Source: Chitinophagaceae bacterium
GTDB taxonomy: Bacteria; Bacteroidota; Bacteroidia; Chitinophagales; Chitinophagaceae
Assembly: GCA_016703625.1 (NCBI GenBank)
Contig: JADJBP010000007.1
Coordinates: 244,394-308,393 of the forward strand
Direction of reading: 5' to 3'
Length of the DNA stretch: 64,000 nt
The notes below the pieces were generated by a model. That model worked only from the letters and a program-made list of their open reading frames with translations. It was not told the DNA's origin and did not search any database. Position 1 is the first letter of the stretch. Every line of letters starts with the position of its first letter. Shown piece after piece: positions 1-9,438 of this stretch. The position numbers and the translations under genes were made by a program.

Positions 1-1
1 G

Positions 2-268
2 GTTTCGGCCGACCTGTTGCTGATGTGTATTGCCAATATCTGGCTTAATGGTGTAACGGGTACCGGCAAAACAAGGATGAATTTATTGATCGAAATTGTT
101 GCCATCACATTCTACCTGGTATACTCCTGGTTCTTTATAAAAATGAATTTTATATCCCTGGCCTTTGCCTGGACTAATGAATTTATTTACTGGAGTTGCA
201 TTTTCATCATCGCTTATTTTTACCTGAAGAGTGGTAAGTGGAAGACAGGACAATCTGTAGAAAAGTAA
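2..268 (+). CDS. MATE family efflux transporter, C-terminal fragment
   Basis: The frame is open from the window edge, so only about the last 88 residues are seen. Two hydrophobic helices (LLIEIVAITFYLVYSWFF and WSCIFIIAYFYL) are followed by a short cytosolic tail beginning LKSGKWK. A last helix followed by a SGKWK-like tail is typical of the C-terminus of MATE multidrug/Na+ antiporters of Bacteroidota, which export cationic compounds across the inner membrane. The assignment rests on this tail pattern alone, because no MATE core motif lies inside the window. The gene ends at TAA and is followed by an inverted repeat and a convergent gene. Confidence 0.6.
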   Translation, partial: VSADLLLMCIANIWLNGVTGTGKTRMNLLIEIVAITFYLVYSWFFIKMNFISLAFAWTNEFIYWSCIFIIAYFYLKSGKWKTGQSVEK

Positions 269-287
269 TTCACCCTTTTTAGATAAA

Positions 288-316
288 GGAAGGCAGGTTT
301 TTAAAGCCTGCCTTCC
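288..316. terminator. Hairpin between convergent genes
   Basis: A perfect 10-bp inverted repeat (GGAAGGCAGG 288-297 with CCTGCCTTCC 307-316) lies in the 60-bp spacer between the converging MATE and DUF1801 genes. T-runs are short on both sides, so it is only a fair bidirectional terminator. Confidence 0.5.
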
Positions 317-328
317 CTGTAAAAAACA

Positions 329-721
329 TCAGTCATTATTTTTTTTTTTGACAACCAGCTGTTCCCGGATCTTCAGGATACAGAATTTTACCATGTTGCT
401 TACCAGGACTGAAGGGATTGGTTTATCCATGGGGAACTGAACCGTGCCTTTTGATAGGTTGTATGCAGCCAGTTCATTCTTAAATGCTTCAATGGCCCCA
501 GAGCCGGGATAAAACCCGATGTGTGTTTTATAGCCCGCAAAATGCACCAGGTTTTTTCCATCCAGTTTAAAAGTTGGGATGGCATAACTGATGGCCTCTG
601 TTGAATTGGGAGCTGCTTTTTTAATGGTCTGCCGCAGCTTTTCCAGTTTTATCGCCAGGTCTTCGGGAAATCCCATGATATATTCATCAATGTTCTTTGC
701 AGCGATCATATTTCTTTTCAT
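329..721 (-). CDS. DUF1801 / YdhG-like (YjbR/CyaY-fold) protein
   Basis: A 130-residue cytosolic protein without signal peptide. It has the order seen in DUF1801 proteins: an N-terminal helix (NIDEYIMGFPEDL), a middle segment LRQTIKKAAPNSTEAISYAIPTF (given here in two parts: LRQTIKKAAPNSTEA and ISYAIPTF), a central HFAGYKTHIGFYPG strand region and a C-terminal helix. Members share the frataxin-like CyaY fold and include proteins called iron chaperones, but the biochemical role is not settled. It heads a group of three minus-strand small genes in the order SRPBCC, VOC, DUF1801, with 17 bp to the VOC gene, so co-transcription is likely. The lysine-rich tail VVKKKNND is ordinary. The family call is firm; the function is open. 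Confidence 0.8.
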   Translation of the reverse strand: MKRNMIAAKNIDEYIMGFPEDLAIKLEKLRQTIKKAAPNSTEAISYAIPTFKLDGKNLVHFAGYKTHIGFYPGSGAIEAFKNELAAYNLSKGTVQFPMDKPIPSVLVSNMVKFCILKIREQLVVKKKNND

Positions 722-738
722 GATGCAGAATTCGATTT

Positions 739-1158
739 TTAATGTTTTGCATTTTTATCATATTGCAGTAACCAGTGGTTACCATATTTATCAGTAAGGT
801 CGCCAAAAACCGCTCCCCAAAAAGTATCTTCCAGAATATGGTCTTTGCGGCCACCTTCAGCAAGTTTTTCATAATAAGTCCTCACCTCATCTTCACTGCT
901 GCAATTGATGGCCATCGAAACCCCATTTCCTTTTTGCAGCCCCTGCTCTCCTACCATATCCGTAGCCATCAAAACCAGGTTCCCATTAGTGAGTGTGGCG
1001 TGTAAAATACATTCCTTCATTTGTACAGGCATTTTATCCGCCAGGGGAGATTCGCCAATGGTTTGAACCACCAGTTGGCCTCCCAGGCAGTTTTTATAAA
1101 AATACATAGCCTCACGGCAGTTGCCGTTAAAAGTTAAATAGCTGTTGATGGTTGTCAT
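739..1158 (-). CDS. VOC family protein, PhnB-like
   Basis: A 139-residue protein of the glyoxalase/bleomycin-resistance (VOC) superfamily, PhnB-like branch. It begins with the usual TINSYLTFNGNCREAMYFYK start, has the ILHATLTNGNLVLMATD strand pair in the middle, and ends with FGDLTDKYGNHWLLQYD, where the D-x-G-x-W stretch is the hallmark end of PhnB-like proteins. Such proteins bind small molecules or a metal, and substrates are usually unknown. Its start codon overlaps the stop of the upstream SRPBCC gene by 4 bp (ATGA), which indicates translational coupling. No disruption is seen. Confidence 0.87.
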   Translation of the reverse strand: MTTINSYLTFNGNCREAMYFYKNCLGGQLVVQTIGESPLADKMPVQMKECILHATLTNGNLVLMATDMVGEQGLQKGNGVSMAINCSSEDEVRTYYEKLAEGGRKDHILEDTFWGAVFGDLTDKYGNHWLLQYDKNAKH

Positions 1159-1577
1159 TTTTCTGCAAGTTGTTTTACAAGGGCGAGTGCTTTCGGAAAT
1201 GTATTCTTAAAGTATTGCTGAAAATCTTCTGTAGTATTCAGCTCCACCTTTAATTCTGTTGCACCATCTTTGTCAGTTAAAAAATAACTTTCAAAAGCAC
1301 CGCCCCAGTTGCTGGTGGTTTCTACACCGCCTTTAATTTCACCAAGGTGTTTAAATACCATTTGACTGTTATCAACTTTTTTGTGGATTGTTGAAAACAT
1401 ACCATCGCCACTTGGCGCAATAAAAAGAATTTTACTTCCCTCCTGCCAGTCACTTTTTGCATGTGATCCTTCCATGAAAACGGATGTCCATTGCCGGTAG
1501 CTTTGGTCATCCCACAATATTTGCCATACCTTTTCTTTGGGTGCATTGATCTCAACAGAAAAATTTAATGTTGTCAT
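1155..1577 (-). CDS. SRPBCC family protein (START/Bet v1-like fold)
   Basis: A 140-residue SRPBCC-domain protein. The opening NFSVEINAPKEKVWQILWDD is the classical first strand and helix of AHSA1/polyketide-cyclase-like proteins (IxAPxExVW), and the C-terminal helix FKNTFPKALALVKQLAEK closes the hydrophobic pocket. The fold binds hydrophobic ligands, and no substrate can be named. It is the first gene of a likely operon with the VOC and DUF1801 genes (4-bp overlap with VOC). A 316-bp spacer containing an inverted repeat separates it from the next minus-strand gene. Confidence 0.85.
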   Translation of the reverse strand: MTTLNFSVEINAPKEKVWQILWDDQSYRQWTSVFMEGSHAKSDWQEGSKILFIAPSGDGMFSTIHKKVDNSQMVFKHLGEIKGGVETTSNWGGAFESYFLTDKDGATELKVELNTTEDFQQYFKNTFPKALALVKQLAEK

Positions 1578-1626
1578 AAGATTTGTTTTATTGTTTATCA
1601 GGTTAACTCAACCTTATATTTTTTTT

Positions 1627-1697
1627 GAACCACATAGTATCACAGGAACATAGTCCCGATAACTATCGGGATCACATGGCAGGAATCTATGTGGTTC
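1627..1697. repeat. Composite inverted repeat with nested CCCGATA palindrome
   Basis: Outer arms GAACCACATAG (1627-1637) and CTATGTGGTTC (1687-1697) are perfect 11-bp inverted repeats. Nested inside at 1654-1671 is TCCCGATA-AC-TATCGGGA, an 8-bp-arm palindrome. The 316-bp spacer 1578-1893 holds no gene that I can see; this element is its only structure. It resembles a small REP/MITE-like intergenic element. Confidence 0.65.
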
Positions 1698-1893
1698 TAT
1701 TTTAAGATTAACCATATCCGAGAATCACTTTTATTTTACTGCAATGCGAAATGTGCAACTATGTATCCAGCAGTTCCTGCATAACATATTATTTCTTCAA
1801 TAATTTTTTTTAACCCACTTTCTACACCCGGATTATTATCGGGACATGCTGACAATCTTCTTAATGATGATCATTGCCATTTGAAAAATCCTG

Positions 1894-2319
1894 TTAATTC
1901 GATTCAGTATATTTTTTAAAATTATCTAAAATGGACTGCCATCCACCACGCTGCAGCTCAACTGAATTTTCCTTCTCGGCCTCAAAGGTTTCTGTAACTG
2001 TTGTTTCATTGTCATTGCCTGTAAAAACAATTTTTACTTTCCTGTCATCATCAAGTGTATAAGCGATCCTTTCATTTGGTTTTACTTCATCATATACACC
2101 ACTAAAATCAAAGCCCATACTGCCATCCCGGGCTTCCATCCTGCTAAGGAATTTTCCGCCCACCCGCAGGTCATTTTCCGCACGTGGTGTATGCCAGTCA
2201 TCTGATGCATTGTTCCACCCGGTGATATGTTCCGGTTTGGTCCAGCATTCCCAAACTTTTTCAACAGGGGCCTGTACAATTGTTTCTACTGTGATGGATG
2301 TTTTTTCCGCCTTACTCAT
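1894..2319 (-). CDS. AHSA1/SRPBCC domain protein
   Basis: A 141-residue AHSA1-type SRPBCC protein. ITVETIVQAPVEKVWECWTK is the canonical start (IxAPxExVWxxWT), GWNNASDDWHTPRAEND is the loop after the first helix, and VTETFEAEKENSVELQRGGW leads into the closing C-terminal helix. Members form a one-domain ligand-binding cup, and in bacteria most have no known ligand. It is a distant paralog of the protein encoded at 1155-1577. It stands alone, divergently transcribed from the AraC-type regulator at 2454 across a 134-bp spacer, so that regulator could control it; this is only inference from position. Confidence 0.87.
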   Translation of the reverse strand: MSKAEKTSITVETIVQAPVEKVWECWTKPEHITGWNNASDDWHTPRAENDLRVGGKFLSRMEARDGSMGFDFSGVYDEVKPNERIAYTLDDDRKVKIVFTGNDNETTVTETFEAEKENSVELQRGGWQSILDNFKKYTESN

Positions 2320-2453
2320 TTTTTATTTTTTAAGTATAAAAAAATATTTTGATACACGGGTACAAAGATGCAAATCAAAACCGGATTTTAAAATGTGTAA
2401 AAACGACAATGTAAGGGGTTGATTGCGACAAAAATTGTATATACCTTAGCCGT

Positions 2454-3434
2454 ATGAAAAATGTTTCCATATTGGTTCCGGAAACAGCCGTGATAGAGGC
2501 TGTGGCTGATCCGCACTATATGTTTAAAGCAGTAAACCAATTTTTGCAGGCTTCCGGTAAAGCCCCTTTGTTCAATGTACAGCTGGTTGCAGTTCATAAA
2601 GAAGTAAAACTGGAGAACAGTTTATTTACGGTTCATATTGATAAGCAGCTGAAAGAGGTAAACAAAACAGACCTGATCTTTATTCCGGCATTGAGTGGCG
2701 ATATGAAGACGGCACTGGAACTGAATAAAGCATTGGTTCCCTGGATCCTTGCTCAATATAATAATGGCGCCGAAGTCGCATCACTATGTATCGGTGCTTT
2801 CTTACTGGCATCAACCGGTTTGCTGAATGGGAAAAAATGCTCAACACACTGGAACTCCGCAAACGAATTCAGGGCTATGTTCCCCGAAGTAGAACTGGTT
2901 GACGGCAGCATTATCACTGAAGCGAATGGTATTTACAGCAGCGGTGGTGCAAACTCTTACTGGAACCTGCTATTATACCTTGTTGAAAAATATACCGACC
3001 GGGATACTGCCATACTTGCGTCTAAATATTTTGCCGTTGATATTGACCGGGAAAGCCAGGCAGCTTTTATGCTTTTCCAGGGGCAGAAGGGACATGCGGA
3101 TCCTGAAATTTTACGGGCACAGGAATTTATTGAAGGCCATTTTGCGGCAAAGATCAACGTGGACAGCCTGGCCAAAAAATATGCCATTGGCAGAAGAAGT
3201 TTTGAACGCCGGTTTAAAAAAGCTACCAACAACACCGTAATTGAATATATACAAAGGGTTAAGATAGAAGCAGCAAAAAGAAGTTTTGAAAGCAGCCGGA
3301 AAAATATTCACGAAGTGATGTTTGATGTGGGTTATACCGATACCAAGGCTTTCAGGACCGTGTTTAAGAAGATCACCGGTATAACACCGGTTGAATACAG
3401 GAATAAGTATAATAAGCAAACTGTAAAGGCATAA
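2454..3434 (+). CDS. GlxA family AraC-type transcriptional regulator
   Basis: A 326-residue regulator with two domains. Residues about 1-190 form a DJ-1/PfpI-like (class I glutamine amidotransferase-like) domain, with VSILVPETAVIEA at the first strand, the VASLCIGAFLLASTGLL nucleophile-elbow region and a conserved STHW. Residues about 220-320 form an AraC double helix-turn-helix containing KKYAIGRRSFERRFKKAT and the typical end VGYTDTKAFRTVFKKITGITPVEYR. GlxA-type regulators bind DNA, and their amidotransferase-like part is thought to sense metabolites. The gene is divergent from an AHSA1 gene. The start is only a few bases below a -7-like TACCTTAG (2442-2449), so the leader would be very short. 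Confidence 0.9.
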   Translation: MKNVSILVPETAVIEAVADPHYMFKAVNQFLQASGKAPLFNVQLVAVHKEVKLENSLFTVHIDKQLKEVNKTDLIFIPALSGDMKTALELNKALVPWILAQYNNGAEVASLCIGAFLLASTGLLNGKKCSTHWNSANEFRAMFPEVELVDGSIITEANGIYSSGGANSYWNLLLYLVEKYTDRDTAILASKYFAVDIDRESQAAFMLFQGQKGHADPEILRAQEFIEGHFAAKINVDSLAKKYAIGRRSFERRFKKATNNTVIEYIQRVKIEAAKRSFESSRKNIHEVMFDVGYTDTKAFRTVFKKITGITPVEYRNKYNKQTVKA

Positions 3435-3488
3435 AAAAATAAAGACCTCTGAATTATCTGACCCGGAAAAATTGTAAGGTATCGCACT

Positions 3489-4035
3489 TTAATCCCTGGT
3501 CTTTGTTAATGTTGTTTCCAAAAATTTCATCCAGTTCAGCCCGTCCCTGCTGAATTCCCCGATCTCGATCCACTTGTTTGCTGTTTTAAAATCAACGGTA
3601 AATCTTATTTTACCACCATTGGGTATATCCATGTTCCACCTGATCAGTTTTTCTTCAAGGAACTCGATCACCGTTTCTGTTATCCCGTCTTTTGTGTGTG
3701 CCCGCATGGAAATTGAATTTGTTTTGGCATCATGGTATATTATCCCAAATGCATCGTGCACTGTTTTTGATTCTTTGGTAACTGAATCGGTTTTAACACC
3801 TAACCCTTCAACAATAAACAATCCGCAATCAAGCCTGCATGTGACTTTCTCAAACACATTGGTATATTCTCTTTTACCGGTCTGGGTCATCCTCCAGCCG
3901 GTACCTTCCCATTCTCCCAGCAAAAAGCTGAGTTTGTTCATTGATTTTTATTATCTGTAACTTTGTCTTGCTGTGCATATAAGGTGCCGGTTGCAAAAAC
4001 AGGGTTGCCAATACTGAAATGATTAATTTTTTCAT
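3489..4035 (-). CDS. Secreted DUF1579-like beta-barrel protein (frameshifted)
   Basis: The long readable part (3489-3941, 150 residues) begins MNKLSFLLGEWEGTGW, the opening of DUF1579/nitrobindin-like small beta-barrels. It continues with short strands and ends in FSRDGLNWMKFLETTL. Function is unknown. Just upstream, an ATG at 4035 opens a lipoprotein-free signal peptide (MKKLIISVLATLF) whose best continuation, ATGTLYAQQDKVTDN, is in a second frame and joins the main frame only after another one-base change. Two one-base deletions (A-run 3995-3999 in plus orientation, and near 3942) would restore one secreted protein of about 182 residues. The domain call is moderate; the reconstruction is my inference. 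Confidence 0.6.
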
Positions 4036-4131
4036 GATCTGTTTTATTTAAGTTAAATACACCCGATTACACCTGTCTTCATTTATTTAGAAAGAAACAA
4101 TATTTTACTCAGAAAACAAAGCTCAAAAAAA

Positions 4132-4155
4132 TACCGCAGTTTTTAAGCTGCGGTA
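4132..4155 (-). terminator. Rho-independent terminator of the M1 peptidase gene
   Basis: On the minus strand TACCGCAG (4155-4148) pairs with CTGCGGTA (4139-4132) and is followed by a seven-T run. It lies 20 bp past the M1 peptidase stop codon. Confidence 0.85.
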
Positions 4156-4176
4156 CTGTTTACGTTATTTGATGTT

Positions 4177-6139
4177 TTAGTTTGCCTCCCACTTATTGTT
4201 CGAAAAATCAACATCCGGGAAAACTTTTGCGGCATCAAGCTCCACTAGTTTTAAATCTTCTGTAGTGGGCAGTCTAACTTTCCAGGTATTGGTATTGTTC
4301 CAAACTTCTACAGGCAGCTTAAGCGTACCTTTTTTACCGCTCTTTGTTTCGTAACTGATATGTACAGGCAGGGCCATCTGCTCCAGGTTGGCAATGGTTA
4401 CAACTGCACCTTGCGAAGACCGGTTGTTTTCGTAACGAACGTCAATAATTGCCTGGTTAAATAAATAATTTTCAACAAACCAGCTTTTCCAGAACCAGGC
4501 CAGGTTTTCACCGGATGCATTGTCCATGGTGCGGAAAAAATCCCAGGGTGTAGGATGTTTGTATGCCCAGCGTTTAATGTATTCCTTAAATGCATAATCA
4601 AAACGGTCGGGGCCCAGTATCTCGTTGCGCAGTAATTCCAGTCCATACCCCGGTTTGCGGTATAAGGCTGTTCCGATATTGGCTTCCCGCAGGGCATCGG
4701 GTGTTTTGAAAAATGGATTCCGAGTTTTCGCCAAACATATATCCTGCCGTAAATTCCATGTTGGCGGGTTTGTTTTTGTATTCACCGTTATTGAAATCCG
4801 TTTCGGCCAGCGTATTGATGAAGGTATTAAAGCCTTCATCCATCCATCCGTACTTGCGTTCGTTGCTACCCACGATCATCGGGAACCAGGTATGGCCAAA
4901 TTCATGATCGGTAACTCCAAACAGGTCGCCTTCGGTAGCGCGGAAACCGCAAAAAACAATTCCTGGATACTCCATGCCACCTATATTGGTGGCCACATTT
5001 ACTGCTGCCGGGTAGGGATAGACGAACCAGCGCCGGCTGTAATTTTCAATACTGGCCTTGGTATATTCGGTTGACCTGCTCCACCCTTTTTTACCATCGC
5101 TTTCCTGAGGGTACACGCTCATGGCCAGCGCCGTTTTTCCGTCCGGCAAATTTATTTTAGCCGCATCCCATATAAAACTCTTACTGCTGGCCCAGGCTAC
5201 ATCACGTGCATTATTTAACTGGTAATGCCAGGTAAGGTTAACCGCTTTTGGCCTGGATGCCGGATCGGTTAATTCTGAAGCCGTACGGATCATCATGGTG
5301 ATATCGCTTTTTTTAGCCTGCTGCATACGGCTGAACTGCGTGGCAGTCAGCACTTCTGCTTCATTGAGCAATTCGCCGCTGCAAACCACGATATGATTAG
5401 CCGGGGCTGTGATCTTAATATCAAAATCGCCGTATTCGCAGTAAAACTCACTCGGCCCAAGGTAAGGCAGTGTATTCCAGCCATCCACATCATCAAACAC
5501 ACACATACGGGGGTACCATTGTGCCACGGCAAAAATATTACCGTTCTTTGTTTTTAATATCCCGCAACGGTCGGCTCCATACTCCGGTAGTTCAAAACTG
5601 TAGTCAATTTTTATGGTGATCACATCACCCCCGGGTTTTACGGCATTGCGTAAACGTACCTGCATGCGGGTATCGGTAATGATATAATCAGCATCCGCAT
5701 TTTCGTTAGCCAGTTTTACAGCGATGATTGTATACCCGCCGTTGAAATTACTTTTGGCATCGCCATAACGGCTGCGGCTGTTCAGCGGCATCCGGGCCTG
5801 TCCCCTGCTGTCTTTGTTAAACAAATTCTGATCCAGCATCAGCCACAAAAATGGCAAAGCATGCGGACTGTTGTTTTTATAGGTAATGGTCACCGTTCCG
5901 GTGATCCGGTTGGTAATATCATCTAATGTTGCCTGGATGCGGTAATCGGCCCTGTTTTGCCAGTAGCCTGCATTGGGTTCACCGGTTGCAGACCTGGTGA
6001 TCGAATTGCCGGTTGGATAAAAATTCGGAGCAAATAAGGCATTGGGATCATACCTTGATTGAAAGTTTGTTTCAACCTGGGCACTGACTGTAATTACAGA
6101 AAGGATCAGCAGCCATAAACTGCATATAATTTTAACCAT
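4177..6139 (-). CDS. Secreted M1 family metallopeptidase (one frameshift)
   Basis: About 653 residues when one break is repaired. The protein has a signal peptide (ICSLWLLILSVITVSAQ), an N-terminal M1 beta-sandwich, and the gluzincin site HEFGH at residues 412-416 with the third zinc ligand E435 in WMDEGFNT. The C-terminal part contains the WAYKHPTPWDFFRTM and WFWKSWFVEN segments typical of Bacteroidota M1 peptidases. It would act as an aminopeptidase in the periplasm or outside the cell. The first frame covers 4598-6139 and the second 4177 to about 4715. One extra base near 4715 separates MFGENSES from the continuation PFFKTPDALREANIG. The catalytic domain is intact. The gene ends at a strong terminator and is probably transcribed alone. 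Confidence 0.88.
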
Positions 6140-6208
6140 AACCTGATTTTTAATTTCGAAGTTACATTAAAATGAGGTGCATAAAATACAGGGCATTGCC
6201 GGGTTTGG

Positions 6209-6963
6209 TTACAACAGACCTTTTAACATGGCTTTCCCATTCAGTTTAATGGCCGGGTCATCTTCTGTCTGGATGGGGAGGGTTAACATCACCTGCAGGC
6301 AGGCAATGGCCTTGGTTTTATTATTATTATCCTTGTAGGCCTTTGCCATTTCAAAGTAGTTTAAAATAAATTCAGGCCTTAATGCACGGGCTTTTTCAAA
6401 TGCGTGTATGGATTGTTTTAATGTGGCCGGTGGTAAGCCGCCATATAACAGTTTAACCAGTGACCTTTCCAGTGCATTTAAGTTACTGATCTCGTATTGC
6501 CAGCGGCCCAGTACATGCCAGGCTTTAAAATTATTGGGATCATTGGCAATGGCAGCATCCACATTTTTTTTACTTCTTTGGCATTTATTATTTTTTCCCT
6601 TCCGCTCTTACTCATGGATGAGCGGCCAAGTGCAATGGCCATCACGCAATTTGCTTCGGAGTTATTGGGATTGATCTTTAATGCTGTTTCGGCATAAATT
6701 TTAGCTGCCAGATAATATTCGTCTCTCAGTTTTGTATTTGTTATTTCACGCTGGCCAATACGGCTGCACAGTTCGCTGCATTTGTTCAAAGCATATACAT
6801 TGGCGGCATTCACTTTTAAAACCTCCTTGAATTTACGGAAAGCTGCTTTTTCGTCTGGTACCGATTCCAGCCGGTCGGCTTCCCGGATCAGTGCATTGAT
6901 ATCCTGGGCATAGGATCCTGTGCCTGAAATAAAATAAATGAGTACGGTGAGTAAAAATTTCAA
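6209..6963 (-). CDS. Secreted TPR-repeat protein (one frameshift)
   Basis: A protein of about 251 residues after repair. It has a signal peptide (FLLTVLIYFISGTGSYAQ) followed by helical TPR-like repeats: ADRLESVPDEKAAFRKFKEV, an AAKIYAETALKINPNNSEA repeat, AAIANDPNNFKAWHVLGRW, and HAFEKARALRPEFILNYFEM. The arrangement resembles RMD1-type TPR proteins. TPRs mediate protein-protein contacts; no partner is evident. The break lies in an eight-T run (6564-6571, plus orientation), where one further base would join INAKEVKK to NVDAAIANDPNN. The gene starts 1 bp downstream of the folB stop, so trxB, folB and this gene could be co-transcribed. Confidence 0.78.
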
Positions 6964-6964
6964 T

Positions 6965-7315
6965 TTAAAATGCTGTTTTATAAATAACGCTTACGGATCC
7001 CTGCATATTCTTTATGGGCGGATCTTTTTTCTCAATTGAAACAGAAATTGATCGGCAACGGTTCTCGAAATGATAAATGGCCCGTGCTATTTCCTGCGCC
7101 AGTGTTTCAAGCAGATCAGCAGGAACCAGCATTCTTTGTCTTATTATTTCGTAAACCTTTTCGTAATTGATAGTTTGTTCCAGGGTTATTACGGGTTCCT
7201 TTGTTTCAAACGATATTACAACATTAACTTCATAATGATTTCCTAAAATTTTTTCTTCATCATATACGCCGTGGAAAGCATAGAATGATAAATTATGGAG
7301 ATTGACCGTAAACAT
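6965..7315 (-). CDS. folB: Dihydroneopterin aldolase
   Basis: A 116-residue protein matching FolB in length. It converts 7,8-dihydroneopterin to 6-hydroxymethyl-dihydropterin and glycolaldehyde in folate synthesis, in the cytosol as an oligomeric tunnel-fold ring. Seen are the family start LHNLSFYAFHGVYDEEKILG with the conserved HG-x-x-x-x-E, the NYEKVYEIIRQ segment, LLETLAQEIARAIY carrying the conserved Glu, and the final VSIEKKDPPI strand with the conserved Lys. The upstream spacer to trxB contains GGATAAT heptamer repeats. Intact. Confidence 0.93.
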   Translation of the reverse strand: MFTVNLHNLSFYAFHGVYDEEKILGNHYEVNVVISFETKEPVITLEQTINYEKVYEIIRQRMLVPADLLETLAQEIARAIYHFENRCRSISVSIEKKDPPIKNMQGSVSVIYKTAF

Positions 7316-7415
7316 AAATATGAAGTGGATAATTTAATAATGGATAATGGATAATGCCTTCCCGGTACAGCTGCTTTATAATTGGTGATATGTATTGGTT
7401 TTAAAAAATTCTCAA

Positions 7416-8354
7416 TTAATGTAGCCCCTTTTCGCCTAAATAACGTTCCGCATCCAGCGCTGCCATACAACCGGTACCGGCTGCTGTTACAGCCTGCCTG
7501 TACACCTTATCCTGTACATCGCCCGAAGCAAATACGCCTTCCACATTTGTTTTAGTGGTACCCGGGATGGTTTTTACATACCCGGCTTCATCCATATCGA
7601 GCCAGTCTTTAAAAATGGCTGAATTGGGTTCGTGGCCAATGGCAACAAAAAATGCACTTACCGGGATCTCCTGCTTCTCACCTGTTTGCCTGTTTTTGAT
7701 ACGGACCGACTCCACTTTTTTATCACCGATCACTTCATCCGTTTCGCTGTTCCAGTAAATTTTAATGTTAGGGGTATTGATCACCCTGTCGGCCATGATC
7801 TTACTGGCACGCATTTCGTCCCTGCGAACGATCATGTGTACCTGCGAACATATTTTAGACAAATAAAGCGCTTCTTCTGCTGCAGTATCACCGGCGCCAA
7901 CGATCGCTACTTCTTTTCCTTTAAAGAAAAATCCATCACATACCGCACAGGCACTAACACCATAACCGTTCAGGCGTTGTTCACTAGGCAGGCCAAGCCA
8001 TTTGGCAGATGCACCTGTTGAAATAATCAGGGCATCGGTCTCGATCCATTTCTCTTCGTCAATTTCTACTTTTAAAGGCCTGGTAGAAAAATCAACTTTG
8101 GTAGCTATCCCATACCTGATATCGGTTCCCATGCGTTTAGCCTGTTTCTCAAAATCAACCATCATTTCGGGGCCCTGGATACCATCCGGGTAACCGGGAT
8201 AATTTTCAACTTCGGTTGTAATAGTGAGCTGTCCTCCCGGCTGAATGCCCTGGTATAATACCGGGTTTAAACCTGCACGTGATGCATAAATGGCTGCGGT
8301 ATAACCTGCCGGGCCGGAGCCAATAATTAAACAATGTACTTTTTCTGCTGACAT
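7416..8354 (-). CDS. trxB: Thioredoxin-disulfide reductase
   Basis: A 312-residue flavoprotein of the usual TrxB length. The FAD Rossmann motif is GSGPAGYTAAIYASRAG at residues 12-28, the redox-active CAVC is at 136-139, the NADPH-binding GAGDTAAEEALYLSK follows, and the C-terminal FAD motif is FASGDVQDK. It reduces thioredoxin with NADPH in the cytosol, and the thioredoxin encoded at 36192 is a plausible partner. It lies upstream of folB with 100 bp between them. The frame is intact through its whole length. Confidence 0.96.
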   Translation of the reverse strand: MSAEKVHCLIIGSGPAGYTAAIYASRAGLNPVLYQGIQPGGQLTITTEVENYPGYPDGIQGPEMMVDFEKQAKRMGTDIRYGIATKVDFSTRPLKVEIDEEKWIETDALIISTGASAKWLGLPSEQRLNGYGVSACAVCDGFFFKGKEVAIVGAGDTAAEEALYLSKICSQVHMIVRRDEMRASKIMADRVINTPNIKIYWNSETDEVIGDKKVESVRIKNRQTGEKQEIPVSAFFVAIGHEPNSAIFKDWLDMDEAGYVKTIPGTTKTNVEGVFASGDVQDKVYRQAVTAAGTGCMAALDAERYLGEKGLH

Positions 8355-8411
8355 ATTTTTAATGTTCTATAAATTGTTACGAATGTAAAGGAATATTTTT
8401 TAGTTTAAAGA

Positions 8412-9293
8412 TTAACGTGCAATTACAGTACCCACCTGCGATGCATATCCACAAAAAGCACCAAGTGCTCCATTGCTGATATTGCCCAATACTTTACCCG
8501 GTTGAGAAAAAGGGTTACCGATACTTTGCTGGTTAAATTCCCAGGTGTTCCAGAAAGTATAGGTGGCCCTGTCAATATTCGAAAGTTTGAATGATATGGT
8601 ATCTCCTCTTGAAAAAAAACGGTCATCCCCTGTTGGCAACGGGTTATTCCTGTCAACACCCTGGTCAACCTGCCCTGAATAGGTAGTACCGTCAATTACC
8701 TCATCATTAAAAACCGAATTAAAGCCGGGTAAAAAACGTTCACTGTTTTTCCTGGTAAAATACCTGACATAATTTCCTAGTCCCGGTGGGTCAATGGCCC
8801 TTGCCATTAATACCCTTTTTGAGGTATCTACATTTGGAGGAGGAGGTTTTATCCAAAGGCTGTCGAATATTTTATCAAGTGCCGGTATGGTTGTTTTAGC
8901 CGTATAAACCTGTCCATCAACTTTAATGGTTAGGTTATATTCCCGGTTAAATTCGCCAATAAAGGCAGTAGCCAGGTTTGCTGAATCAATACTGTAATAA
9001 AAAACCGAAAAACCATTTCCCAACAGTATGGTATATTCTTTCAGGGTATGGGTAAGTATTCCGTTGCTCATGGTCACTTCTGCATTATGAACAAAAGAAC
9101 CGGCCAGTATCTGCGGGCTGATGGCCCCGAAATAATCAAGGCTTTTACTGAGCGACACTGTTGGGGCCTCCCCGTTCTCTATTTGGGCATCAACTACCAG
9201 TAAGGCTGATGCATCTTTTAATTCAAAATCAATATTCTTTTCGCATGAAAAAAAGAGCAGGCTGCATGCTATACAAAAAATGAGTTGTTTCAT
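8412..9293 (-). CDS. DUF4249 family lipoprotein
   Basis: A 293-residue predicted outer-membrane or periplasmic lipoprotein. The signal peptide LIFCIACSLLFFSC ends in a lipobox Cys at residue 16. The beginning of the mature protein, DASALLVVDAQIENGEAPTVSLSKS, is the signature of DUF4249, a beta-sandwich family that in Bacteroidota often accompanies TonB-dependent receptors. No such receptor is present here, so this is an orphan copy. The function is not known. The region 9294-9389 below the rpoD terminator would hold its promoter. Intact. Confidence 0.85.
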   Translation of the reverse strand: MKQLIFCIACSLLFFSCEKNIDFELKDASALLVVDAQIENGEAPTVSLSKSLDYFGAISPQILAGSFVHNAEVTMSNGILTHTLKEYTILLGNGFSVFYYSIDSANLATAFIGEFNREYNLTIKVDGQVYTAKTTIPALDKIFDSLWIKPPPPNVDTSKRVLMARAIDPPGLGNYVRYFTRKNSERFLPGFNSVFNDEVIDGTTYSGQVDQGVDRNNPLPTGDDRFFSRGDTISFKLSNIDRATYTFWNTWEFNQQSIGNPFSQPGKVLGNISNGALGAFCGYASQVGTVIAR

Positions 9294-9389
9294 ACTTTAC
9301 AAATTTAACTGATGATCACCTGAATTCAATCACCGGACTGTTAACAGTTGGTAAACATCTTAATGGCGGCAAAGTTTACCACAATAAAA

Positions 9390-9416
9390 AATCCTCCTGC
9401 TTTTGGCAAAAGGATT
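9390..9416 (-). terminator. Likely terminator of rpoD
   Basis: On the minus strand AATCCT (9416-9411) and AGGATT (9395-9390) frame a loop with inner TTTGCC/GGCAAA-type pairing, followed by a T-run. It lies 23 bp after the rpoD stop. Confidence 0.6.
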
Positions 9417-9438
9417 CAGTATTAAAAACTCAGAAATT

